Assembly (NCBI GenBank): GCA_937899395.1
Contig: CALBPU010000088.1
Location: forward strand, 1 to 42,702
DNA length: 42,702 bases
Source of the DNA: an uncultured Fretibacterium sp.
Lineage (GTDB): Bacteria; Synergistota; Synergistia; Synergistales; Aminobacteriaceae
Reading direction: 5' to 3'
Shown here: positions 15,874 through 25,800 of the stretch, piece after piece
How positions within the stretch are numbered: position 1 is the first letter of the stretch
How the letters are laid out: each line of letters begins with the position of its first letter
Notes under the pieces: generated by a model
Databases searched by the model: none
What the model saw: the letters and a program-made list of their open reading frames with translations, nothing else
Told to the model about the DNA's origin: nothing
Position numbers and translations under genes: made by a program

Positions 15874-18073
15874 ACAAACTTTTTATGACTTCAGAATCTT
15901 CGAGCCTATAATTTTGTTTCGCATAATCAAGAGCTTTATAGCCTGCGATATTTTTTATCTCAATATCTGAGCCGCCATCTATTAAAACCTTCACAACATC
16001 ATCAGTATTAAATGACGCAGCATAAATTAAAGCGGTGTTGCCGTAAATATCTTGAGAGTTCAAATTTGCTCCTGCATTGATTAAAATTTCAACGGCTTCA
16101 GCGGTGTTATAACGTGCTGCAAACATTAAGGCGGTTGAGAGTGATTTATTTTTGACGTTGACATTAACTCCCGAATTTATGGCCTCCGAAATTTCCTGCT
16201 CTGTTCCTGCTCTGCAAATCTTAATAAAATTCTTTTGATAATCAGTATTCATTTTTGGTTTCATCATTTTTTCTAATAACTCCGAATTTTTAAGTGCCTT
16301 TCTCTTGGTAACAAGGTCATAAGGTAATAAGTCTTTGTTATTTTTGAGATCAATATCTGCTCCGGCATTTAACAGAGCTTCAATAGTTTCGGGCGCTCCG
16401 TATTCCGCAGCAACATGTAAAGCCGTATTGCCCAAAGAATTTTGATAATTTACATTTGCTCCTCTTTCAATTAAAAGTTTCACCATGTTAGCATCGCCGA
16501 ATTGAGACGCAATAATTAAAGGGGTGTTGCTGTTGTTGTTAATGAAATTTACATCAGCACCGTTATTGAGAGCCTCAATAATTTCGTCGAGAGTACCTCT
16601 TCTGCAAAGGGCAATAATTTTTTTGTTAAGAGGAGCATTTGAAGGAGAAATTTTATCAGGGATTTTTTGACCTTTTAATAATTTCAAGAGGGTTTTTCTT
16701 TTTCGCAGCTTTTTATTTTTTTCAGCATAATAAATAGCTTTGTGTCTTTCATGTCCGATTATATTAACATCTGCTCCGGCCTCAAGCAAAATTTTTACGG
16801 ACTTATGAGTGTTATACATTGTCGCAAAAATTAAAGCAGTATTGCCCTTACTGTTTCGTGCATTTACTTTTGCTCCGGCTTTTAAGAGTGCTTCAAGGAC
16901 TTCGTGATCTTTGTTATAAGTTGCTGCGGTCATTAAAGCAGTTGTTCCGACATGATTTTTGGCGTTAGGATTAGCTCCTTTTTCAAGCTCCTCTGAAATT
17001 TTTTTAGCGTTTTCGGTCTTACAGAAATCAATGAAATATGAATCAGGCATTGCTTCATAACCTGTAACATATTCTTCCGTTTCAACTTCATCAGGTTGGA
17101 CAGCCTCACGTTCTTTTCTTTGTTCGTCCTCAATATCTTTGACCGAGAGAATCATATACGGATAATGTTTAGGATCGAACCATTTAACGCGTGCTTTGAC
17201 CTCGTATTTAAGACCCTTGTTTCTGTTAAAAATTTTGCGCCCTAATTCAGAATCAGGAATTTTTGCCGTTAAACCGTCTTTAAGTTCAACAACAGCTCCC
17301 ATTGATTTTGTAATATTTCGTATTATGACATTGACATCTTGTCCGATTTCATATTTATCGTAACGCCTCTCAAGTATTTTCCATGCGTCTGTATTAATAT
17401 CCTTGAGGCTCAATTTTATAGTTTCGTCATCGCCATTTACAACTCTGAAAATTCTTTTATCCCCGATTTCAAGATTCTCAAATTCTTCGGGAGGTATTTC
17501 AGCTTCTTCTACAATGCCCGAAATTTTTCCCATACTCACAGAAATATTTTTCTCTGTTTCATTAATATCTGTAATTTTTGCTTTAACAAAATCGTTCGAG
17601 GAAATAATATACCTGAAAATTTCCTCGCATATAATTAAAGACTTTTCCAATAGTTCTTTTGCATTTGATTCTAAATTAAATCTTGAATGTATTGCCTGAT
17701 TCCTCGCCATTCTTAACTCATGAAGGATATTTGCGGCGTCTTTAGGAATAACTGAACGGTTCACGAGCATTTTAATTCGGTCGATCTGATCTTTTTCGTG
17801 AGGAATATTTTTTTCGTTCAAAAGAATATAAGCGATTGACTCACCAATATCGCCCATACATATAACGCTGTATCTTGTATTTAAGAATAAATTTTCCTCA
17901 GCTTCTCTTCCAAATTCCGAAAGTTCCGCTAAAATAGGAAAATTGTTAGAGGACGAAAATAAATCTTCAAGAAATGAAAATCTGCTTTCACCCTCTTGAG
18001 AAACAAGTTCTATAATTTTTTCTGCGATCTTTCCAAGACTAAGCAGGCAAATATTTTTATCATTTAGAAACAT
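15872..18073 (-). CDS. HEPN - S1 - S1 - ankyrin repeat protein
   Basis: A 733-residue protein, not a named family. Residues about 1-160 are all helical and contain R124-N-Q-A-I-H129, the R-x4-H motif (with Asn after Arg) of HEPN ribonucleases, in a context like DUF4145-type HEPN domains. Residues about 163-226 (KISGIVEEAEIP) and 241-315 (GAVVELKDGLTAKIPDSELG) look like two S1/OB folds. Residues about 345-733 hold nine or so ankyrin repeats, grouped into three homologous blocks beginning F-C-K-T-E-N (351), L-C-R-R-G-T (490) and I-C-R-A-G-T (620). I infer an RNA-binding, possibly RNA-cleaving protein with a protein-sensing array. No signal peptide. Transcribed alone, divergent from ferredoxin. 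HEPN activity is not proven; HEPN folds are often non-catalytic. Confidence 0.8.
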   Translation of the reverse strand: MFLNDKNICLLSLGKIAEKIIELVSQEGESRFSFLEDLFSSSNNFPILAELSEFGREAEENLFLNTRYSVICMGDIGESIAYILLNEKNIPHEKDQIDRIKMLVNRSVIPKDAANILHELRMARNQAIHSRFNLESNAKELLEKSLIICEEIFRYIISSNDFVKAKITDINETEKNISVSMGKISGIVEEAEIPPEEFENLEIGDKRIFRVVNGDDETIKLSLKDINTDAWKILERRYDKYEIGQDVNVIIRNITKSMGAVVELKDGLTAKIPDSELGRKIFNRNKGLKYEVKARVKWFDPKHYPYMILSVKDIEDEQRKEREAVQPDEVETEEYVTGYEAMPDSYFIDFCKTENAKKISEELEKGANPNAKNHVGTTALMTAATYNKDHEVLEALLKAGAKVNARNSKGNTALIFATMYNTHKSVKILLEAGADVNIIGHERHKAIYYAEKNKKLRKRKTLLKLLKGQKIPDKISPSNAPLNKKIIALCRRGTLDEIIEALNNGADVNFINNNSNTPLIIASQFGDANMVKLLIERGANVNYQNSLGNTALHVAAEYGAPETIEALLNAGADIDLKNNKDLLPYDLVTKRKALKNSELLEKMMKPKMNTDYQKNFIKICRAGTEQEISEAINSGVNVNVKNKSLSTALMFAARYNTAEAVEILINAGANLNSQDIYGNTALIYAASFNTDDVVKVLIDGGSDIEIKNIAGYKALDYAKQNYRLEDSEVIKSL

Positions 18074-18151
18074 AATTTTTCTCCGTTAGAATTTTTAGTT
18101 AGCTTTAATTTTAACACTGATGAAAATTTTAATGTTAGATAAGTAAAACAC

Positions 18152-18180
18152 TTGCAAAATCTAATTTTATGTAATATAAT
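18152..18180 (+). promoter_or_regulatory. sigma-70 type promoter of the ferredoxin gene
   Basis: TTGCAA and TATAAT with an exact 17-base spacer; predicted start near 18187, giving a leader of about 77 bases before the ferredoxin ATG. Confidence 0.8.
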
Positions 18181-18263
18181 TCACGTTGTCGATAAGCAAG
18201 AGGGGCTTTGAGACACAAAACGATTTTTAACAATTTCATTTGAACAATAGGAGGAAATTAATT

Positions 18264-18437
18264 ATGGCAAAAGCAGTAGTAGATCAAGATGCGTGCGTAG
18301 GTTGTGAATCATGCGTAGGAGCATGTCCGGTATCAACAATTTCCGTTACAGACGGCAAAGCTCATGTTGATGCAGATGCTTGTGTAGAGTGCGGAACTTG
18401 TGTAGGAACCTGCCCGGTAGGAGCAATTTCACAGTAA
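18264..18437 (+). CDS. 2[4Fe-4S] ferredoxin
   Basis: A 57-residue clostridial-type ferredoxin, two cluster motifs: CVGCESCVGACP and CVECGTCVGTCP, in a symmetrical fold. The ATG follows AGGAGG by 8 bases. It is acidic and soluble. It is the probable electron carrier linking indolepyruvate oxidoreductase (encoded at 38-40 kb) to Rnf (2-7 kb). Its own promoter and terminator fit high, independent expression. Confidence 0.96.
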   Translation: MAKAVVDQDACVGCESCVGACPVSTISVTDGKAHVDADACVECGTCVGTCPVGAISQ

Positions 18438-18467
18438 TTTAACGTTTTAACTTCAGAGTCTATAATA

Positions 18468-18516
18468 ATCAACAGGGTATTTCTAAAATTTTAGGGAATG
18501 CCCTGTTGATTTTATA
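18468..18516 (+). terminator. ferredoxin terminator
   Basis: ATCAACAGGG pairs with CCCTGTTGAT around an A/T-rich loop and is followed by TTTATAT. It would cut off most ferredoxin transcripts before the helicase gene, whose ribosome site begins right after. Confidence 0.8.
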
Positions 18517-18534
18517 TGAGGAGATGAATTTGAA

Positions 18535-21500
18535 TTGAATTTTTCATTGCCTACCAACACTCCTGAAGGACAAAAAAAAGCTATCACTGCTGACGAAAAA
18601 ATTATTACCGTCGGTGCAGGAGCAGGTACGGGAAAAACTTGGGTGTTATCAAACCGATATTTAAGGCTTTTGATAGAGGACGAAAAAATCCTTCCTTCAA
18701 ACATTTTAACTTTAACTTTCACTGAAGCTGCCGCAGGTGATATGAAACGCCGAATCGAAGAACGAATTAAAACTCAGCTCAAAGATTTTAATGACGATGA
18801 ACGAACGCGAAAAATTATTGAAGGGCTCAGTGATTCATGGATTTCAACAATTCATTCATTTGCTCGAAGGTTAATAACGGAGTCGGGCTTGTCTCTTGAT
18901 ATTGATCCTCAAGCCTCTGTTATTACGAGCCAACAGGAAGAAGATTTTTGGGAGGGAATTAAAAACGCCGCAGACTTTGCAAATTTAAGGGAGCTTGCAC
19001 GGACTTACGGCGATAAAACTTTAAGAGATGCCGCGAAATTTTTAGATGAAGATGAATATTTCAGTGCAGGTGTTAGCAAATGGCGTGCCGAAAAATTAGC
19101 CGATTTAGCAAGAAAAGTTGCCGACCTTCATTCATCATCGGGAAATACTTGGGAAAAAATGTTAGAGTGGTCTGAAAATGATTCGTTAATCGAACAAACC
19201 CGCCCTATCATAAAAAATCTTGTTAAAAGTGAATGGCTGACTGTTTGGAGAGTATGGCAAAATATCGTTTTACCTGCCGCAAAAAAAACTAATCAGGCAG
19301 GCGTTAAATTAAATGAAATTTTAGAATGGCAACGCGAAAATTCACCTGATGATGATGAAGTGCTGAAAAAATTTTATGAGTTAATAATGTTTGAAAGCAT
19401 TAAAGCTAATGCCTATGAACCTTTTAAGACCGCTAAAAATTTTCTCGGAATGACTTTCGGTGATTGGCGAAAAACACAGTCCGAATTAATCGGTAAAATA
19501 ACTATGAACTATAATAACGAAATTTCTCCTGAAGAATTGCGAATGAGAAAAACATTATTAAAATTCTGCGCAGTATCTTGGGGAATGTGGGACTTGATGA
19601 AAAAACGCAGAGGGCTTTTATCGTTTTCCGATATGATCATTCACGCTAAAAATGCCGTTAGCAATGAAGCCGTCAATAAAATTTTTAATCATATTTTAGT
19701 CGATGAGTTTCAGGACACAGACCCCTTGCAATTCGATATGATTAAATCACTCATTAAGCCTGAAAATAATACAAGCCTTTTCGCCGTCGGAGACCCAAAA
19801 CAATCAATATATAAATTCCGTCATGCAGATCCTTCATTGTTTGCTCAAACTATTAACGATGCTGATATTAAAATCGAACTTGATGTAAGTTTCAGAACCA
19901 GAGCTTCACTCTTGAGGCACATTAACCATATTTTCAAATCTTTATGGCGTGAAGGTCTGGGAAAATCTGACGCAATGCAGAGCTTGAAATTTGAATCGCT
20001 TGACCCTGCTTTTAATGATTCTGAAAGAGATTCAGGTACAATGCCGGACGTAAAAATTATTTTGGCTCGTCATGATAAAAATACGACTGAAGAAACTCGT
20101 AAAATTCTTGCGGATAACATTGCCTTCTATATTGCTTCATGGGTCAAAGAAGGAAAAACAATTTGGGACAAAGCAGAGAGAGTTATAAGACCCGTAAAAT
20201 TTTCGGACTTCGCGATTTTATCACGTTCACGTTCAATTTATTCGACATTAGAGGAAGCATTAGCAAAATTTAATATTCCTTCCGTTCAAGATAAAAGCAC
20301 TGATTATTTTAATAGAGGTGAAGTCAACGATATAGTTTGTTTATTGAGGGCAGCGGCAAATTTGAACGATGATTTTTCAGTTGCAGGCTGGTTAATATCG
20401 CCGTTTTCAGGTGTTAATGAAGATGAAGCACTCAAAAATTTTTTTCCGCTCATTGACGAACATAACAGACCGATTGAAATAATAAAGCAAAATTTCCCTG
20501 ATGCTTATTCAAGGCTCGAATATTTTTCAGTGATAGGTGAGAACAAAGGAGCTTCAGGTATTCTTGAAAAACTCGATGAAAATCGTAAATGGCTTTCATG
20601 TTACAAAGAAAATGATCGTTTAAGGGTTTTGAGAAATTTAAGACACGCCGTATCAATCGCAGGAAGTTTTCAACAGTCAGGCACTTCAAGCTTAACAGCA
20701 TGTGCGGAATATTTAACCCGTTCCGTTAAAAATCAAATTGAATATCCTGAACCGAAATGGCACAATGAAAATGAAAATGCCGTAAAACTCGGAGTCGTTC
20801 ATTCCGCAAAAGGGCTTGAATATCCCGTAACAGTTGTATTTGAATACCGTGTAGCAAAAAATTCCGAAAGAAATAATTTAAGACCTTCAAAAAATTTAGG
20901 GCTTGTTTTTACGGATTTGCCTGACGAATTTGATGCCGAAAAACAATTAGCTGATTGGGAAAAACTTTTATCAGAACAGGGAGATTTAGAAGAGGAAGCG
21001 AGATTATTTTATGTAGCAGCAACAAGAGCGCAGGATAGTTTAATATTTTGCGGCCTCGTAAATTCTAAAGATGATCAGCCCCATGAAAATACATGGACAA
21101 AATTTTTGCTTGATAATATTAGCGATGATTTAGTTCCGGTTTTTGCTGAAAAATTCAACGAGTCCGTAATACAAATCGTAAATCATGAAACTGAGAAAAA
21201 AATTTTAACGCCCGTAAAATTAATTCCACATAAAAATTTTCTGCGTCAATTTTCAGCAAGTTCATATTCGTTATTTAAGTGGTGTCCTTTTGCATGGCGA
21301 AGAAGGTATCGTCAGGGGCTTGAATTAAATTGGGAGAAACCTGAAAAGAATTTTGATTTTGAAGATGATAATAATAATTTTTCGGGCGGAGCTGATTTAG
21401 GGAGCTTGGCACATTGGATTTTATCAAGATGGCCTGTAAATGATAATTATGAAATTGAACTCGAACATTATTTGAACGATAGGGAAATAATTTCAAAATT

Positions 21501-22002
21501 ACCCGGAAATTTGCGAAAAATTTGGCGCAACGAAAATTCTAAAATATCCTTGAGAAAATGGTTAATGAATTTTGCGTTAAGTGATTGGGGAATTAAATTG
21601 CGTCATGAGAAAAATATAAAGCGCGAATTTCATTTCAGGGTTCGATTAAAGGATTGCGGAACATCTTTAGCAGGCTCAATGGACGCTATATATGACAATA
21701 ATATCATTGATTACAAAATCACCTCGATTAACGATGCACCGAAAGAACTTTACGAGGCTCAATTAGATTTTTACGCTCTTGCGGCTCATGAGCTTATGAA
21801 ATTTGAGATCGTTAATACATGCACGGCATTTTTGAGCGACGGAAAATTTATTTACAGGACATGCGATAATTTTGACGAGATTAAAGCAAATGTTTTAAGA
21901 GCTTCGGAGATATGCGCTTCAAAACTTTGTGAGCCTGAAACAAAACATTGTGCTTTATGTCCGTTTAAGAAAGGTTGTATACATAATAAAAATGCAGAAT
22001 AA
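18535..22002 (+). CDS. UvrD-family helicase-nuclease with Fe-S staple (AddA/AdnB-like)
   Basis: A 1155-residue SF1A helicase fused to a RecB/Cas4-type nuclease. Helicase motifs: Q13, Walker A GAGAGTGKT at 27-35, motif II DEFQDTDPLQ near 389, motif III GDPKQSIYKFRHADP near 419, motif V HSAKGLEYP near 755, motif VI YVAATRAQDSL near 825. Nuclease: GSLAHWIL, GSMDAIYDNNIIDYKI (Asp and Lys of the catalytic core, near 1047-1060) and QLDFYAL. One Cys in FKWCPFAWRRRY (about 916) and Cys1139, 1142, 1148 (C-x2-C-x5-C) form the iron-staple pattern known from AddB and AdnB. Starts at TTG with AGGAG 11 bases upstream. No AddB gene adjoins it. Likely role: double-strand break end processing. Confidence 0.9.
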   Translation: MNFSLPTNTPEGQKKAITADEKIITVGAGAGTGKTWVLSNRYLRLLIEDEKILPSNILTLTFTEAAAGDMKRRIEERIKTQLKDFNDDERTRKIIEGLSDSWISTIHSFARRLITESGLSLDIDPQASVITSQQEEDFWEGIKNAADFANLRELARTYGDKTLRDAAKFLDEDEYFSAGVSKWRAEKLADLARKVADLHSSSGNTWEKMLEWSENDSLIEQTRPIIKNLVKSEWLTVWRVWQNIVLPAAKKTNQAGVKLNEILEWQRENSPDDDEVLKKFYELIMFESIKANAYEPFKTAKNFLGMTFGDWRKTQSELIGKITMNYNNEISPEELRMRKTLLKFCAVSWGMWDLMKKRRGLLSFSDMIIHAKNAVSNEAVNKIFNHILVDEFQDTDPLQFDMIKSLIKPENNTSLFAVGDPKQSIYKFRHADPSLFAQTINDADIKIELDVSFRTRASLLRHINHIFKSLWREGLGKSDAMQSLKFESLDPAFNDSERDSGTMPDVKIILARHDKNTTEETRKILADNIAFYIASWVKEGKTIWDKAERVIRPVKFSDFAILSRSRSIYSTLEEALAKFNIPSVQDKSTDYFNRGEVNDIVCLLRAAANLNDDFSVAGWLISPFSGVNEDEALKNFFPLIDEHNRPIEIIKQNFPDAYSRLEYFSVIGENKGASGILEKLDENRKWLSCYKENDRLRVLRNLRHAVSIAGSFQQSGTSSLTACAEYLTRSVKNQIEYPEPKWHNENENAVKLGVVHSAKGLEYPVTVVFEYRVAKNSERNNLRPSKNLGLVFTDLPDEFDAEKQLADWEKLLSEQGDLEEEARLFYVAATRAQDSLIFCGLVNSKDDQPHENTWTKFLLDNISDDLVPVFAEKFNESVIQIVNHETEKKILTPVKLIPHKNFLRQFSASSYSLFKWCPFAWRRRYRQGLELNWEKPEKNFDFEDDNNNFSGGADLGSLAHWILSRWPVNDNYEIELEHYLNDREIISKLPGNLRKIWRNENSKISLRKWLMNFALSDWGIKLRHEKNIKREFHFRVRLKDCGTSLAGSMDAIYDNNIIDYKITSINDAPKELYEAQLDFYALAAHELMKFEIVNTCTAFLSDGKFIYRTCDNFDEIKANVLRASEICASKLCEPETKHCALCPFKKGCIHNKNAE

Positions 22003-22771
22003 AAATTTGATTTTTGAAACTGAAAAACATAAAGAACGTCATAACGAATTACATCGTGAATTTTATTTAACGTGTGAAAAATATTATATCTTTGAATTAT
22101 TGACAGTTGCAGGCGGAATGATGGGGCTTTACACTTACAATTTAAGAGGCGGAGTTTTCAGCAACGCTCAAACAGGCAACATCGTTAAAATGTCTCTTGC
22201 ATTCGGTCAAGGAAATTTTTCGGACGCTCTTTATTATTTGATTCCGTTTACGGCTTATATACTCGGAACAATCCTCTCTGAAATTTTGCCCGAAAAAGTC
22301 AGACGCACTCATTTTATTCGCTGGGACACGATGTTGGTAGGCATTGAAATTATAGTTTTGTTCTTAATCGGTTTAGTTCCGTTTTCATGGCCGGATCAGA
22401 TCGCTCAAGTTGCAATAAATTTTTTGTGCGCAATGCAGTTTAACACGTTCAGACAGGCTGAAGGTGTTCCAATGGCAACGACGTTCGTTACAAATCATGT
22501 CAGACAGATCGGAATAAGTTTCGCCAGAATTATCACTCATAAATATCAAGAGGACAAGAAAACCGAAGCCCGCCAAAAAGCATCGAAGCACGCAAAATTA
22601 ATATTGGCGTTTTTTTTCGGAGGAGCTTTTATGACATTCATGAGCCGTTTTGCTCAGGAAGAAACGATATGGTTCGCAATCATTCCGTTGAGTATATGTT
22701 TCGCATTCCTTTTAAGATCTGACTTAGTTTACGAAAAAGCAATGCTCGATTTGAAACCTCACGGACATTAA
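21992..22771 (+). CDS. DUF1275 (YoaK-like) membrane protein
   Basis: A 259-residue polytopic protein of the DUF1275 family; the function of this family is not established. Family features: GGMMGLYTYNLRGGVFSNAQTG near the N-terminus (G-x-F-S-N-A-Q-T-G-N signature), VAINFLCAMQFNTFRQAEG, and TTFVTNHVRQIG. Six or so membrane helices. The ATG overlaps the helicase stop by 11 bases, so translation is probably coupled. The first 30 residues are charged and cytoplasmic. An intrinsic terminator follows the stop. Confidence 0.85.
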   Translation: MQNKNLIFETEKHKERHNELHREFYLTCEKYYIFELLTVAGGMMGLYTYNLRGGVFSNAQTGNIVKMSLAFGQGNFSDALYYLIPFTAYILGTILSEILPEKVRRTHFIRWDTMLVGIEIIVLFLIGLVPFSWPDQIAQVAINFLCAMQFNTFRQAEGVPMATTFVTNHVRQIGISFARIITHKYQEDKKTEARQKASKHAKLILAFFFGGAFMTFMSRFAQEETIWFAIIPLSICFAFLLRSDLVYEKAMLDLKPHGH

Positions 22772-22798
22772 AGGGGAAATTAATTTTCCCTTTTCAAA
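22770..22798 (+). terminator. terminator after DUF1275 gene
   Basis: AAAGGGGAAA pairs with TTTTCCCTTT over a TTAA loop, immediately after the stop codon. Confidence 0.75.
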
Positions 22799-22863
22799 AT
22801 TCCCTTCACATTCGATATGATCATTAATATTAAAAATTTTTTATAAGGAGAAATTAATTAATT

Positions 22864-25800
22864 ATGTCTAAAGTTCACAGGCTTTATACTGAACGTAAAG
22901 ATAGAAATAATTTTGAGGCTTTATCGTTGTTAGAGGAGCTTAAAAATATTTCGGGCAACGAAAACATTTCACGCATACGAATTTTTAATCGTTATGATAT
23001 TCAAGGGCTTGACGAAAAAATTTTGAACGAATGCAAATTCACGATATTTTCAGAGCCTTTTACCGACAATATATTAACTTCTTTACCGAATGATGCTGAA
23101 AAAATTTTAGCGGTTGAATTTTTGCCGGGACAATATGACCAACGAGCCGATGCTGCCGAACAATGCGCAATGTTGTTATCTGGTGTAAGACCTGTAATAA
23201 AAACTGCGAAAGTTTATTTGTTTTACGGTGAGATGAAAAATTTCGATGCCGTGAAAAAATTTTTAATCAACCCTGTCGAAGCTCGTGAAGCTCAATTAAA
23301 CGAATATAAATCCCTCGAAATGATTTATCCTCGTCCTGATGACGTTAAAATTATTGACCGCGAAAAAATTTCGGAATTAAAAGGGCTTGCTATGAGTTCA
23401 GAGGATATTGAATGCTGCAAAAAATATTTCGAGGCCGAAAATCGTAATCCTACTCTCACTGAAATTAAAGTCTTAGATACTTATTGGTCAGATCATTGTC
23501 GGCACACAACATTTTTAACTCAAATTGACAAAGCCGAAATCAATGACCCTAAAATTCTTGAGACATACGAAAATTATTTATCAATCCGAAAAAAATTAAA
23601 TTATCCTGATGATAAACCTGTTACTTTAATGGATATTGCAACAATCGGAGCAAAATATTTGAAGTCAAAAGGAATGCTGCCCGATTTAGTAAGCTCTGAA
23701 GAAAATAACGCCTGCACCGTTAAAATTAACGTCGATGTTGATGGTGAATTGCAGGAATGGCTGTTGCTCTTCAAGAACGAAACTCATAATCACCCAACCG
23801 AAATTGAACCTTTCGGAGGAGCTGCAACTTGTATCGGAGGAGCAATCAGAGATCCTTTATCAGGGCGTGCTTATGTTTATCAGGCAATGAGGATAACAGG
23901 TGCTGCAAGTCCTTTTAACCCTACAATGCAGGGAAAACTTCCTCAACGTTCAATCATCACTAAGGCCGCTGCTGGTTACAGTTCTTACGGAAATCAGATC
24001 GGAATACCTACGGGACTTGTTGATGAAATTTATCATGAGGGTTATAAAGCAAAACGTTTGGAAGTAGGAGCGGTTATTGCTGCTGTTCCTGAAAAAAATG
24101 TTATCCGTGAAAGACCTGAAGCAGGCGATTTAATTTTGTTGTTAGGAGGTCGTACAGGACGAGACGGAATAGGAGGCGCAACAGGTTCGTCAGTTTCTCA
24201 TAATTCAAGCTCAATAGAAACTTGCGGTGCTGAAGTTCAAAAAGGCAATGCCCCCGAAGAAAGAAAGCTGCAAAGATTATTCCGTAATCCTGAATTTACA
24301 AAGTTAATTAAACGCTGTAACGATTTTGGAGCAGGCGGAGTTAGTGTTGCAGTAGGAGAACTTGCAGACGGGCTTGAAATTAATCTCGATGCAGTACCTT
24401 TGAAATATTCCGGGCTTGACGGTACTGAAATCGCAGTCAGTGAATCTCAGGAACGTATGGCTGTCGTAGTCAGTGAAAAAGATGTTGAAGCCGTAAAAAA
24501 TTTAGCTCTCTCTGAAGATGTTCAAGCTACAATAATTGCTAAGGTAAATAATTCAGGCAGAATGAAAATGACGTGGAGAGGAAAGGAAATTGTAAATCTT
24601 TCACGTGAATTTATTAACAGTAACGGAGCTTCAAGGCATATAACGATAAAATCAAACTCAAATTATTTTCCGCAAAAAAATTCTCAAGGGAAATTTTCGG
24701 ATTTACTTTCGGATTTGAATGTATGTTCTAAACGAGGACTTGCAGAAAGATTTGACTCAACTGTCGGAGCGCATAGTGTGTTAATGCCCTTCGGAGGAAA
24801 ATTCCAAAAAACTCCCGCTCAATCAATGGCCGCAAAAATTCCCGTCGGTATTCACGGCGAAACAAAAACATGTTCATTAATGTCATGGGGATTTGATCCG
24901 TTTTTGTCCGAACAATCGACTTTTAACGGAGCTTATATGGCAGTTTTGGAATCGCTTTGTAAAATTATTTCATCGGGCGGAAATCTCAAACATTGCTGGC
25001 TGACTTTGCAGGAATTTTTCGGTAAACCTGAACATGATCCTGAGAAATGGGCGTTACCTTTCGGAGCGTTGCTCGGAGCTTTGAAGGCTCAATTAGATTT
25101 CGGAGTAGCTGCGATTGGCGGTAAAGATTCAATGAGCGGTTCGTTTGTTAATCACGAGGGAATTAATTTCGATGTTCCGCCGACGTTAATATCGTTTGCA
25201 GTTTGTGTTTCGGAAGTCGGTAAAATAATTTCGCCCGAATTTAAGAGAGCAGGTTCAAAAGTTTATGTTATTGAGCCTGAATATGACGAAAATAATTTGC
25301 CCGAAAAAAATTCAATGCTGAAAATTTTTGATGTAATTCAAGACCTGAACTCTAAAGGAAAAATTTTAGCTTGTTCTGTTCCTACGTTCGGAGGAATTAA
25401 GGCGATGATTTTCAAGATGTGTTTAGGAAATAATTTCGGCTTTGAATTTGAGAATGAAAATTTTGATGACAGACGAGGAAAATTTATCGTTGAAACAAAC
25501 GAGGATATTAATTTCCTGTTAATCGGCCATGTCATTGAAAATCCCGAAATAATTTTTGCCGACGAGAAAATTAAACTGAGTGATGCCGAAAAAATTTATA
25601 ACTCGCCTCTCGAAAAAATTTTCCCGACAAATAACCCCTCTGTCGATAAATCGACATCTCCCCTTATCAGGGGCGACGAGAAAAAACAATCAATGCAAAA
25701 ATCTTGCGCCCCCTGCAAAGGGGGAGAGGGCCATGCAATGGCGAGGGGGTTCAAAAACTTAAAACCGAAATTCTTAATTCCTGTTTTTCCCGGCACAAAT

